NCBI GenBank assembly: GCA_030272585.1
Contig: BSYQ01000009.1
Span: 124,001 to 188,000 of the forward strand
Reading direction: 5' to 3'
Length of the DNA: 64,000 nt
Source of the DNA: Bryopsis sp. KO-2023
Lineage: Eukaryota; Chlorophyta; Ulvophyceae; Bryopsidales; Bryopsidaceae
The position numbers and the translations under genes were made by a program. This document shows, one piece after another, positions 9,564-19,020 of this stretch. Position 1 is the first letter of the stretch; the number at the start of each line of letters is the position of its first letter. Below the pieces are notes generated by a model. That model saw only the letters and a program-made list of their open reading frames with translations. It was not told the origin of the DNA and searched no databases.

Positions 9564-12388
9564 CGCCCCCGAAAGGGGGCACACTAACCCTGAATCAGCT
9601 TTGGCCACTAGAATCAGGACCAGGAGTTCATTCGAGGAAACAAGACACACTCACTGTACTGGCAGGGAAGTCACATTTTATACCTCCCCTCACCTGGAAG
9701 ACGCTATATTTGCCTTTCGCTATGTCAGTCATTGGGGGCGTCACTATCACCTCAGCCATCCATCGTACGGGGATCACCTCTGGAATCAGCACCACTGCCA
9801 CAGGACATCTGCGTGTTGAGGTGTACAACAGTACCACGGAGGTACTTCATTTCACTCCCAGGTCGCAAATGGTCCACCTGACTGGACTGTCAGACTGGCA
9901 CATACAGAAATTGGAGTCGCCACCAGAGGATTACACTGTCGCCTCCCTGGTACCCTATCCTGAAACTGCGATCGATGCTGCAACTATCCAAAGAGAGGTG
10001 TGCGAGCGTTTCCCTGATGTCGGCGACCTCAGCGAACATCCCATTATTCCACCGATGGCCCAACTGCAAGTTGAACTGCGGGATTTACCCCATGTCACAC
10101 CCACGGAGAATGGAAGTCGGACACAGTACAGCATGGACTCAGTGTCCGACAGGCGAGCCGTGCAAACACTTTTGGATGAGTACGAACACAAGGGCTACAT
10201 CCAATCAGTCACGCCATCGGATTCTGTATATTTAAATCCTCTGCTGCCAGTACGTAAGCCTAACAACACGTACAGGCTGACTAACGATTTCAGAAAGCTC
10301 AACGCATATTTCAGACAGGGATCGCCTCCTAATACAGAGACGAATGACACATGGCGTGCCATGTACGACATAGACCCTTCGTGGAAATATCTATGTCGCA
10401 TTGATCTCAAAGACGCCTTCTTTTCGATCCCGATCTCCGAGGATCTATCAAGATTCTGTGGATTCACATGGGGTCCTCGGAGATATATTTGGAAGCGACT
10501 ACCGCAGGGTTTTTTATGGTCGTCCGTGCTATTTGCAGAACGTACTGCACATGTGCTGAGGGGACTCGACTGCATCCAGTACGCTGATGATGTACTGGTG
10601 GGTGCCTCTAGTCGCCAAGACTTATTGCAGGGAGTTCTACAGGTCTATGACCGACTGAATCAGTACGGGATGAAAGTAAATAACGAAAAGGTAATATGGT
10701 TAACCGAGGAAATCACTTTCCTCGGCTACCGAATCAAGAATGGGCGATGGGATTTGGGGCCCTATTTGGAGGAAAAGTGTGACCAACTCGGACAAGTACA
10801 ATCAGTAAAAGATCTTCAACGAATCATTGGAATTATCTCATACTGCCGAAGGGCTATTCCGAATGTTGAGGTACTGCTTGCGCCGCTGCGTGCGCATCTG
10901 CGTACAGCAATGGAACGAGGCAAGGTAGATTGGAAGCTAGTAACTGAAGAATCGCACGGTATCGTGCGCTCCACCATGCAGCGCCAACGACAGCTACTGA
11001 CTACAGGAACTACACCTAAGTCGTTTACTCTCGAAAGCGACTGGTCGTCAGGATTTGCAGGATACATGCTTTTTATGCATCCGACCGACACCCAGCACTT
11101 CGACGCTAACGTGGTGGACATGGGGAGTGCGGTCATGGCTTTACCCACGTCTAGCTATTTGGGCGAGCTGAAAGCTTTAATTTGGGCATGCAAAAAAACA
11201 CGCCCAATGCGTGGCGACATACACACAGACATCAAAACGGACAACTGTGCGTTGGCCTCCAAACTACAAGCTGGTGCGATCACAACAACTGACGTCAGAG
11301 AAGCTCGCCTTCTGGGCTGGTTTTTTCAGAACGAAGCTCACTCCACTGTCACCTTTGTGCCTGGCACCGATAACATTGGTGCGGATTTACTCTCTCGCCC
11401 ACACAAAGCGACCTCCAGTCACACTATTAATGCGCTGCAGCCAACTACTGAAACTATCCCCGAGGATATCTGGAACGTGATCCATCAAGGTCACCCAAGC
11501 GCAGATGGCACATGGCGACGAGCTCAACTCCTGGGTTTCCCCTATTCACGATCAACAATCGCCAGTAAGATCTGCACCTGTGCACCATGCCAACAATTTG
11601 CAACCCTCACCCTCCGCACACCTTATGGAAGCTCGCCCACACCCATGCGACCCAACGCTATCATCTCCATCGACCACATTGGGCCACTGCCTACCATCGA
11701 CGGCTATCGCTATGTGGCCCTCATCATTGACCACCTCACTCGGTATATTCAGGTCACACCTACAAAAAGTACAGGAGCCACTGAGGTAGTCTCTGCCCTG
11801 CAACACTGGAACGACACTCGAGGACGTTTTCAAACCATTATGTGTGATAATGCTGCATCATTCCGCGGCAGAATTTTCAACTTATGGCTGGCTGACAACA
11901 ATATCGCTTTGATTATGACGCCTCCACACCTCCACCGAGCACATGGAATATGTGAACGCGCCAACAGGAATTTCCTGGAGCGCACAAGGCGGATTCTCGC
12001 TGATGAAAAACATGGACGCTGGACGGATGTGCTGCCCCAGGCTGCTGCAGCCTGCAATGATATGGTCAATCGCATCACGGGAGACACCCCCCGCCGTTTC
12101 TGGAACGCAAGTGAAGCAGCCTGGGCTGCCGCCCACACCAACATGGCTCACTCCCGCGCTCTTGTCAACAAAACTCGGACAGGGACCCCCAAACGCTGGC
12201 GCCTAGGAGCTCAAGTGTGGATTTATGACATGCGCCACACAGGCGCGCTTCGTGGAAAGTTTCGACCTCGCTGGCTCGGACCTGGACGAATTGCCCACCA
12301 ACTCTCAGAAACGAGGTGGGAGGTCAACATGCATGATGGCCGGCGTGTCACCATGCATGCCGACTACATGCGAGAATACGAACTCTGA
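9515..12388 (+). CDS. Pol: reverse transcriptase, RNase H, integrase, unit 1
   Basis: A 957-codon frame, probably made only as a Gag-Pol fusion by -1 frameshifting, so the ATG at 9515 need not be used. RT spans about residues 205-400, with RIDLKDAFFSIPI, RLPQGF and YADD (near residue 356). RNase H carries Asp near 507, Glu near 551 and Asp near 575. Integrase has a Cys-x2-Cys zinc domain part (CTCAPC) and a catalytic triad Asp720, Asp778 and Glu814, giving D-D-35-E spacing. The LKDAFF...IP and LPQGF blocks resemble retroviral RTs more than the LKAGY type of the neighbouring Ty3 element. The frame is fully open, so the element may be active. Confidence 0.88.
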   Translation: MCEVHSRQEIASKKLLTPPKGGTLTLNQLWPLESGPGVHSRKQDTLTVLAGKSHFIPPLTWKTLYLPFAMSVIGGVTITSAIHRTGITSGISTTATGHLRVEVYNSTTEVLHFTPRSQMVHLTGLSDWHIQKLESPPEDYTVASLVPYPETAIDAATIQREVCERFPDVGDLSEHPIIPPMAQLQVELRDLPHVTPTENGSRTQYSMDSVSDRRAVQTLLDEYEHKGYIQSVTPSDSVYLNPLLPVRKPNNTYRLTNDFRKLNAYFRQGSPPNTETNDTWRAMYDIDPSWKYLCRIDLKDAFFSIPISEDLSRFCGFTWGPRRYIWKRLPQGFLWSSVLFAERTAHVLRGLDCIQYADDVLVGASSRQDLLQGVLQVYDRLNQYGMKVNNEKVIWLTEEITFLGYRIKNGRWDLGPYLEEKCDQLGQVQSVKDLQRIIGIISYCRRAIPNVEVLLAPLRAHLRTAMERGKVDWKLVTEESHGIVRSTMQRQRQLLTTGTTPKSFTLESDWSSGFAGYMLFMHPTDTQHFDANVVDMGSAVMALPTSSYLGELKALIWACKKTRPMRGDIHTDIKTDNCALASKLQAGAITTTDVREARLLGWFFQNEAHSTVTFVPGTDNIGADLLSRPHKATSSHTINALQPTTETIPEDIWNVIHQGHPSADGTWRRAQLLGFPYSRSTIASKICTCAPCQQFATLTLRTPYGSSPTPMRPNAIISIDHIGPLPTIDGYRYVALIIDHLTRYIQVTPTKSTGATEVVSALQHWNDTRGRFQTIMCDNAASFRGRIFNLWLADNNIALIMTPPHLHRAHGICERANRNFLERTRRILADEKHGRWTDVLPQAAAACNDMVNRITGDTPRRFWNASEAAWAAAHTNMAHSRALVNKTRTGTPKRWRLGAQVWIYDMRHTGALRGKFRPRWLGPGRIAHQLSETRWEVNMHDGRRVTMHADYMREYEL
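9551..9580 (+). promoter_or_regulatory. Programmed -1 ribosomal frameshift signal, unit 1
   Basis: The slippery heptamer A AAA AAC (9551-9557) is in exactly the required phase for the gag frame. It is followed by a 7-base spacer that contains the gag stop, then a perfect 6-bp GC hairpin closed by a GAAA tetraloop (9565-9580). The pol frame is -1 relative to gag. All parts match known retroviral frameshift elements; activity is inferred. Confidence 0.85.
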
Positions 12389-13127
12389 GTTGGGTAGGTA
12401 AAAAAAAAAAAAAAAAAAAAAACTGTGGAAAACTGTGGGGTGCTGTGCCATAGCCATTTATCACTTTCGAACTGGCTTTGGGCTTTCTTTCTTTCCCATT
12501 TATGAAGTAACTTATTTCTTTATTTTTTTGGAACTGGATTAAGCCTGGGATTTTTCGATTTTTGATACCGCTTTTTTCGGCTTCGCACTGGGATTAAGGT
12601 GTCGGTTTGGGCATCGACTGTTATTGGGTTTTTTATTTTTCCTATTTTCGCCCTAGTCTGGATCTCTTTCTTTTTTCGAACTGGCTTTCGCCATTTTTTT
12701 CCGCACTGGGTGTGCGTTTCTTTAAAGTTCGAACTCAATTGGGGCTGCTGTGGGTTTGCTGGGTTTTGGTTTTTCTATTTTCGAACTGCAATTGGGCTTT
12801 CGCTATTGCCCAATAGGTTTTGCTTTTTCTTTTTGGGCGAGCTGCCATAGCAATTTTTCAATTTCGAACTGGATTTGGGCTTTCTTTCTCTCCCAAATTA
12901 TAAAGTAACTTATTTCTTTATTTTTTCGACCTGGATTCGGCCTGGGACTTTTCTTTCTTTTCCTTTTCGATTTAGTTTAAGCTTTCTGCCGCTTCGCACT
13001 GGGTTTGGGGTTCTTTTTTCTTTTCTTTTTCTTCCCTATTTTTCTTTTTTCTTTTTTCTTTTTTCGGAGTTCTACAGCTCCAGGTGGGTGGGCCCATGTT
13101 GTTAAACCAGGTTGATAAAGGGGGAGT
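12389..13127 (+). other. 3' noncoding region and polypurine tract of unit 1
   Basis: About 740 bp without coding signal. It starts with a 23-base A run (12400-12422), then pyrimidine-rich sequence with repeated TTCGAACTGG and TTTGGGCTTTCTTTCT phrases. A block near 12448-12550 recurs diverged near 12846-12955. It ends in a polypurine tract AAAGGGGGAG (13117-13126) just before the next LTR, the expected plus-strand primer. Confidence 0.7.
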
Positions 13128-13422
13128 TGTGAGTATAGATGGTGGTATGGGACATTAATCTGTATGATCGGCACGATTAGAGTCATTTCCGAAGGAAGTG
13201 GCGTTTCGTCTAACGACAGAAACTAGACCTGCGTTTTTCTGGCAAGTGGCGTTTCGCCTGAACAGTTAGGATAAAAGGGAACTTCGGGAAGGAAAGAGTA
13301 GAGTGTTTGTAAAAGACTATATTACAAGGATCGGGTTGGAAAGTCCCCGATCAAGTCTCGCCATACATAACAGGTTCGCGTCCCCCCTGCGAACGAGGCA
13401 ATCTACAAGCACACTTTCAACA
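13128..13422 (+). repeat. LTR 2 (shared between units) of tandem retroelement
   Basis: No difference from LTR 1 was seen. It acts both as the 3' LTR of unit 1 and the 5' LTR of unit 2. A primer site follows directly at 13423. Confidence 0.9.
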
Positions 13423-14771
13423 TGGTTTCGGAGCTCCGTAAGATTCTGATGAAGCAAAAGCACGTAGCGACGCTGGTCGCGTTCCTGGTACTCACCGTTC
13501 TGGAAGCTACTCCGCTTACTGACAAGGAAGTAGTCGCGCAACTGAGTGACCACCAGGAAATTACCAGGGAACACGAAAGAATATTGAAGCAGGTGGAACT
13601 ATTACGGCAAGAATGGACGGGTCTGGCTGCTGCTAAGAATAACAACAACCTCAGACCGCCCAAGCCAACGCCACCTCTGGAAGAAACACCGAAAAAGGAG
13701 ATAACAATTAAAAGATCGACGGAGGGCGGGCTTTTTGCCTGGCTACGACCCCGCGAAAAGATATATGTGATCGAAGGGTGCTCATCAGTCTTTTGCTGCG
13801 TGCGAATGGTGGTGGGCGTGGGCTATCACTTACTCGAGACAGCTTTTCAAGCTACCCTCTCTTTTTTCGTCGACCCAGTGACGACCATCCGGGACGTCTG
13901 GGATCGTCTACAGGAACTCACCCAGGACGGTGCGATCTGGATCTCACAGGCGCTGGGTATGCTTCTGTTTGTCGGTTTGCTGAACCTTGTCGCCTATTGC
14001 TATCTCTACATTCAACACGTTTTGGGCGTTCTAAAAAAAGGCTTTACGCTGGTGGAGCGAATTCCTCTCTGTCGTTTGGCAATGGTACTGGGTGGCAAAA
14101 TTTGGCGAGTGCTCAAGATCACACTTCAGGAACCTCGAGTAGATACTTCGAGGGATCAGGAATTCAAGGAAATGAAGGCGACACTGGCGGATTTGCTCAA
14201 ACGAAATCAAGCCGACAACGACAAACGGTGTACCAAATGCGGCAAATTCGGCCACATCGCCAGGCACTGCAATTCACATCGTCCACAGAACGCAGACACA
14301 CCCTCCAACTGGCGAACATCCCAACCGAAAGTGCAAGCAGTCGGCAATGGTGATATGATTTCGCCAAAACAGACACACCTTCACACCCCTATTACCCTGA
14401 ACGGTGTTACTATCACAAAATGCCTCATCGACACTGGTGCAGAAGCTAATATCATTCCACTGACCGATTGCATTCGACATGGATTCGCTTATGACAAGTG
14501 CTCCCAGCAGGACTCGCTCGTTGGTTTCAATGGATCCAAATCCCCCATCGCAGGAAGTGTCACTATGGAAACGTCTGTCGGACCTATGACTCAACCAGCC
14601 CAGATTCCATTCAAGATATCTGCTAATGTTGGGCAGGTGATTCTGGGGTACCCAGGATTACAACAAGTTGGGTTGACAATCAACTGTCAGTCTGGCGAGC
14701 TGATGAATAACCAGACAGGCAGATGTGTGAGGTGCACAGTCGTCAGGAAATCGCCTCCAAAAAACTACTAA
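13422..14771 (+). CDS. Gag-protease polyprotein, unit 2
   Basis: The protein is identical to the one at 8214-9563, with the same hydrophobic stretches, zinc knuckle and DTGA protease motif. The start codon is again formed from the last LTR base and the first two bases of the primer binding site. Confidence 0.85.
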   Translation: MVSELRKILMKQKHVATLVAFLVLTVLEATPLTDKEVVAQLSDHQEITREHERILKQVELLRQEWTGLAAAKNNNNLRPPKPTPPLEETPKKEITIKRSTEGGLFAWLRPREKIYVIEGCSSVFCCVRMVVGVGYHLLETAFQATLSFFVDPVTTIRDVWDRLQELTQDGAIWISQALGMLLFVGLLNLVAYCYLYIQHVLGVLKKGFTLVERIPLCRLAMVLGGKIWRVLKITLQEPRVDTSRDQEFKEMKATLADLLKRNQADNDKRCTKCGKFGHIARHCNSHRPQNADTPSNWRTSQPKVQAVGNGDMISPKQTHLHTPITLNGVTITKCLIDTGAEANIIPLTDCIRHGFAYDKCSQQDSLVGFNGSKSPIAGSVTMETSVGPMTQPAQIPFKISANVGQVILGYPGLQQVGLTINCQSGELMNNQTGRCVRCTVVRKSPPKNY

Positions 14772-17596
14772 CGCCCCCGAAAGGGGGCACACTAACCCTG
14801 AATCAGCTTTGGCCACTAGAATCAGGACCAGGAGTTCATTCGAGGAAACAAGACACACTCACTGTACTGGCAGGGAAGTCACATTTTATACCTCCCCTCA
14901 CCTGGAAGACGCTATATTTGCCTTTCGCTATGTCAGTCATTGGGGGCGTCACTATCACCTCAGCCATCCATCGTACGGGGATCACCTCTGGAATCAGCAC
15001 CACTGCCACAGGACATCTGCGTGTTGAGGTGTACAACAGTACCACGGAGGTACTTCATTTCACTCCCAGGTCGCAAATGGTCCACCTGACTGGACTGTCA
15101 GACTGGCACATACAGAAATTGGAGTCGCCACCAGAGGATTACACTGTCGCCTCCCTGGTACCCTATCCTGAAACTGCGATCGATGCTGCAACTATCCAAA
15201 GAGAGGTGTGCGAGCGTTTCCCTGATGTCGGCGACCTCAGCGAACATCCCATTATTCCACCGATGGCCCAACTGCAAGTTGAACTGCGGGATTTACCCCA
15301 TGTCACACCCACGGAGAATGGAAGTCGGACACAGTACAGCATGGACTCAGTGTCCGACAGGCGAGCCGTGCAAACACTTTTGGATGAGTACGAACACAAG
15401 GGCTACATCCAATCAGTCACGCCATCGGATTCTGTATATTTAAATCCTCTGCTGCCAGTACGTAAGCCTAACAACACGTACAGGCTGACTAACGATTTCA
15501 GAAAGCTCAACGCATATTTCAGACAGGGATCGCCTCCTAATACAGAGACGAATGACACATGGCGTGCCATGTACGACATAGACCCTTCGTGGAAATATCT
15601 ATGTCGCATTGATCTCAAAGACGCCTTCTTTTCGATCCCGATCTCCGAGGATCTATCAAGATTCTGTGGATTCACATGGGGTCCTCGGAGATATATTTGG
15701 AAGCGACTACCGCAGGGTTTTTTATGGTCGTCCGTGCTATTTGCAGAACGTACTGCACATGTGCTGAGGGGACTCGACTGCATCCAGTACGCTGATGATG
15801 TACTGGTGGGTGCCTCTAGTCGCCAAGACTTATTGCAGGGAGTTCTACAGGTCTATGACCGACTGAATCAGTACGGGATGAAAGTAAATAACGAAAAGGT
15901 AATATGGTTAACCGAGGAAATCACTTTCCTCGGCTACCGAATCAAGAATGGGCGATGGGATTTGGGGCCCTATTTGGAGGAAAAGTGTGACCAACTCGGA
16001 CAAGTACAATCAGTAAAAGATCTTCAACGAATCATTGGAATTATCTCATACTGCCGAAGGGCTATTCCGAATGTTGAGGTACTGCTTGCGCCGCTGCGTG
16101 CGCATCTGCGTACAGCAATGGAACGAGGCAAGGTAGATTGGAAGCTAGTAACTGAAGAATCGCACGGTATCGTGCGCTCCACCATGCAGCGCCAACGACA
16201 GCTACTGACTACAGGAACTACACCTAAGTCGTTTACTCTCGAAAGCGACTGGTCGTCAGGATTTGCAGGATACATGCTTTTTATGCATCCGACCGACACC
16301 CAGCACTTCGACGCTAACGTGGTGGACATGGGGAGTGCGGTCATGGCTTTACCCACGTCTAGCTATTTGGGCGAGCTGAAAGCTTTAATTTGGGCATGCA
16401 AAAAAACACGCCCAATGCGTGGCGACATACACACAGACATCAAAACGGACAACTGTGCGTTGGCCTCCAAACTACAAGCTGGTGCGATCACAACAACTGA
16501 CGTCAGAGAAGCTCGCCTTCTGGGCTGGTTTTTTCAGAACGAAGCTCACTCCACTGTCACCTTTGTGCCTGGCACCGATAACATTGGTGCGGATTTACTC
16601 TCTCGCCCACACAAAGCGACCTCCAGTCACACTATTAATGCGCTGCAGCCAACTACTGAAACTATCCCCGAGGATATCTGGAACGTGATCCATCAAGGTC
16701 ACCCAAGCGCAGATGGCACATGGCGACGAGCTCAACTCCTGGGTTTCCCCTATTCACGATCAACAATCGCCAGTAAGATCTGCACCTGTGCACCATGCCA
16801 ACAATTTGCAACCCTCACCCTCCGCACACCTTATGGAAGCTCGCCCACACCCATGCGACCCAACGCTATCATCTCCATCGACCACATTGGGCCACTGCCT
16901 ACCATCGACGGCTATCGCTATGTGGCCCTCATCATTGACCACCTCACTCGGTATATTCAGGTCACACCTACAAAAAGTACAGGAGCCACTGAGGTAGTCT
17001 CTGCCCTGCAACACTGGAACGACACTCGAGGACGTTTTCAAACCATTATGTGTGATAATGCTGCATCATTCCGCGGCAGAATTTTCAACTTATGGCTGGC
17101 TGACAACAATATCGCTTTGATTATGACGCCTCCACACCTCCACCGAGCACATGGAATATGTGAACGCGCCAACAGGAATTTCCTGGAGCGCACAAGGCGG
17201 ATTCTCGCTGATGAAAAACATGGACGCTGGACGGATGTGCTGCCCCAGGCTGCTGCAGCCTGCAATGATATGGTCAATCGCATCACGGGAGACACCCCCC
17301 GCCGTTTCTGGAACGCAAGTGAAGCAGCCTGGGCTGCCGCCCACACCAACATGGCTCACTCCCGCGCTCTTGTCAACAAAACTCGGACAGGGACCCCCAA
17401 ACGCTGGCGCCTAGGAGCTCAAGTGTGGATTTATGACATGCGCCACACAGGCGCGCTTCGTGGAAAGTTTCGACCTCGCTGGCTCGGACCTGGACGAATT
17501 GCCCACCAACTCTCAGAAACGAGGTGGGAGGTCAACATGCATGATGGCCGGCGTGTCACCATGCATGCCGACTACATGCGAGAATACGAACTCTGA
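14723..17596 (+). CDS. Pol: reverse transcriptase, RNase H, integrase, unit 2
   Basis: Identical in protein sequence to the pol of unit 1, with an intact YADD box and integrase D-D-35-E triad. Having two complete copies with no visible change means a very recent duplication, or an assembly that repeated one unit. Confidence 0.88.
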   Translation: MCEVHSRQEIASKKLLTPPKGGTLTLNQLWPLESGPGVHSRKQDTLTVLAGKSHFIPPLTWKTLYLPFAMSVIGGVTITSAIHRTGITSGISTTATGHLRVEVYNSTTEVLHFTPRSQMVHLTGLSDWHIQKLESPPEDYTVASLVPYPETAIDAATIQREVCERFPDVGDLSEHPIIPPMAQLQVELRDLPHVTPTENGSRTQYSMDSVSDRRAVQTLLDEYEHKGYIQSVTPSDSVYLNPLLPVRKPNNTYRLTNDFRKLNAYFRQGSPPNTETNDTWRAMYDIDPSWKYLCRIDLKDAFFSIPISEDLSRFCGFTWGPRRYIWKRLPQGFLWSSVLFAERTAHVLRGLDCIQYADDVLVGASSRQDLLQGVLQVYDRLNQYGMKVNNEKVIWLTEEITFLGYRIKNGRWDLGPYLEEKCDQLGQVQSVKDLQRIIGIISYCRRAIPNVEVLLAPLRAHLRTAMERGKVDWKLVTEESHGIVRSTMQRQRQLLTTGTTPKSFTLESDWSSGFAGYMLFMHPTDTQHFDANVVDMGSAVMALPTSSYLGELKALIWACKKTRPMRGDIHTDIKTDNCALASKLQAGAITTTDVREARLLGWFFQNEAHSTVTFVPGTDNIGADLLSRPHKATSSHTINALQPTTETIPEDIWNVIHQGHPSADGTWRRAQLLGFPYSRSTIASKICTCAPCQQFATLTLRTPYGSSPTPMRPNAIISIDHIGPLPTIDGYRYVALIIDHLTRYIQVTPTKSTGATEVVSALQHWNDTRGRFQTIMCDNAASFRGRIFNLWLADNNIALIMTPPHLHRAHGICERANRNFLERTRRILADEKHGRWTDVLPQAAAACNDMVNRITGDTPRRFWNASEAAWAAAHTNMAHSRALVNKTRTGTPKRWRLGAQVWIYDMRHTGALRGKFRPRWLGPGRIAHQLSETRWEVNMHDGRRVTMHADYMREYEL
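14759..14788 (+). promoter_or_regulatory. Programmed -1 ribosomal frameshift signal, unit 2
   Basis: Second copy of the A AAA AAC heptamer (14759-14765), 7-base spacer and GCCCCC-GAAA-GGGGGC hairpin (14773-14788). Identical to unit 1. Confidence 0.85.
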
Positions 17597-18335
17597 GTTG
17601 GGTAGGTAAAAAAAAAAAAAAAAAAAAAAACTGTGGAAAACTGTGGGGTGCTGTGCCATAGCCATTTATCACTTTCGAACTGGCTTTGGGCTTTCTTTCT
17701 TTCCCATTTATGAAGTAACTTATTTCTTTATTTTTTTGGAACTGGATTAAGCCTGGGATTTTTCGATTTTTGATACCGCTTTTTTCGGCTTCGCACTGGG
17801 ATTAAGGTGTCGGTTTGGGCATCGACTGTTATTGGGTTTTTTATTTTTCCTATTTTCGCCCTAGTCTGGATCTCTTTCTTTTTTCGAACTGGCTTTCGCC
17901 ATTTTTTTCCGCACTGGGTGTGCGTTTCTTTAAAGTTCGAACTCAATTGGGGCTGCTGTGGGTTTGCTGGGTTTTGGTTTTTCTATTTTCGAACTGCAAT
18001 TGGGCTTTCGCTATTGCCCAATAGGTTTTGCTTTTTCTTTTTGGGCGAGCTGCCATAGCAATTTTTCAATTTCGAACTGGATTTGGGCTTTCTTTCTCTC
18101 CCAAATTATAAAGTAACTTATTTCTTTATTTTTTCGACCTGGATTCGGCCTGGGACTTTTCTTTCTTTTCCTTTTCGATTTAGTTTAAGCTTTCTGCCGC
18201 TTCGCACTGGGTTTGGGGTTCTTTTTTCTTTTCTTTTTCTTCCCTATTTTTCTTTTTTCTTTTTTCTTTTTTCGGAGTTCTACAGCTCCAGGTGGGTGGG
18301 CCCATGTTGTTAAACCAGGTTGATAAAGGGGGAGT
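17597..18335 (+). other. 3' noncoding region and polypurine tract of unit 2
   Basis: Copy of 12389-13127, including the same-length A run and the AAAGGGGGAG tract before LTR 3. Confidence 0.7.
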
Positions 18336-18630
18336 TGTGAGTATAGATGGTGGTATGGGACATTAATCTGTATGATCGGCACGATTAGAGTCATTTCCGA
18401 AGGAAGTGGCGTTTCGTCTAACGACAGAAACTAGACCTGCGTTTTTCTGGCAAGTGGCGTTTCGCCTGAACAGTTAGGATAAAAGGGAACTTCGGGAAGG
18501 AAAGAGTAGAGTGTTTGTAAAAGACTATATTACAAGGATCGGGTTGGAAAGTCCCCGATCAAGTCTCGCCATACATAACAGGTTCGCGTCCCCCCTGCGA
18601 ACGAGGCAATCTACAAGCACACTTTCAACA
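18336..18630 (+). repeat. LTR 3 of tandem retroelement
   Basis: No difference from the other two LTRs was seen. It ends 390 bp upstream of the APC8 start codon in the same orientation, so its TATA-like promoter (GATAAAAG) could read into that gene. The 5 bp that follow do not match the 5 bp before LTR 1. Confidence 0.9.
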
Positions 18631-19020
18631 GTCTGATCCAGGCGAAAAGCATCATTAGAATCGTGGAGGAAAGTGGGGTTCCCATATCATGAACCAGTCA
18701 AGTCTTGCAATCAAGCCACCACGTTGTAAGAGACAACAGGGTTTTTGACCAACAAGTACCATTGTTCATCAAACTTCTAGGTGAAAGGTTCTAACAGATA
18801 TCATCACCACCTTTTTGTACGGAGGTGGTACACCTGATTCTGATGTACCTTCCAAGGTCTGAGGTTTTGACCGACGCTTTCAAAAATCAATTCATGACCG
18901 AAATTCCGATCGAGTCCCGTACTGGCGTACGCATATTCAAGTGACAAAAATAGAAACACGGGTGTGTCGCCAGAATCTCACTTCCTGGAGGAGAAGGGGG
19001 AAGGGGTGAAGTGTGTGCCA

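Larger units (their letters stand above)
7920..18630 (+). mobile_element. Two tandem identical units of an LTR retroelement sharing three LTRs
   Basis: The layout is LTR, coding unit, LTR, coding unit, LTR with a period of exactly 5208 bp. Both units encode identical proteins, and even a 23-base A run (12400-12422) is the same length in both. LTRs are 295 bp at 7920-8214, 13128-13422 and 18336-18630. The flanks (ATGGT before, GTCTG after) show no target duplication, which argues that the tandem arose by recombination or that one flank was lost; assembly duplication is also possible. Each unit encodes Gag-protease and RT-RNase H-integrase, with the order typical of Ty3-like elements and retroviruses. 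The RT blocks look closer to the retroviral type than those of the gypsy element at 1-7032. Confidence 0.9.

Noticed and set aside
18964..19020. Upstream extension of APC8
   Set aside because: The frame is open but has no ATG before 19021; 18964 is a GTG, and conserved sequence begins after 19021.
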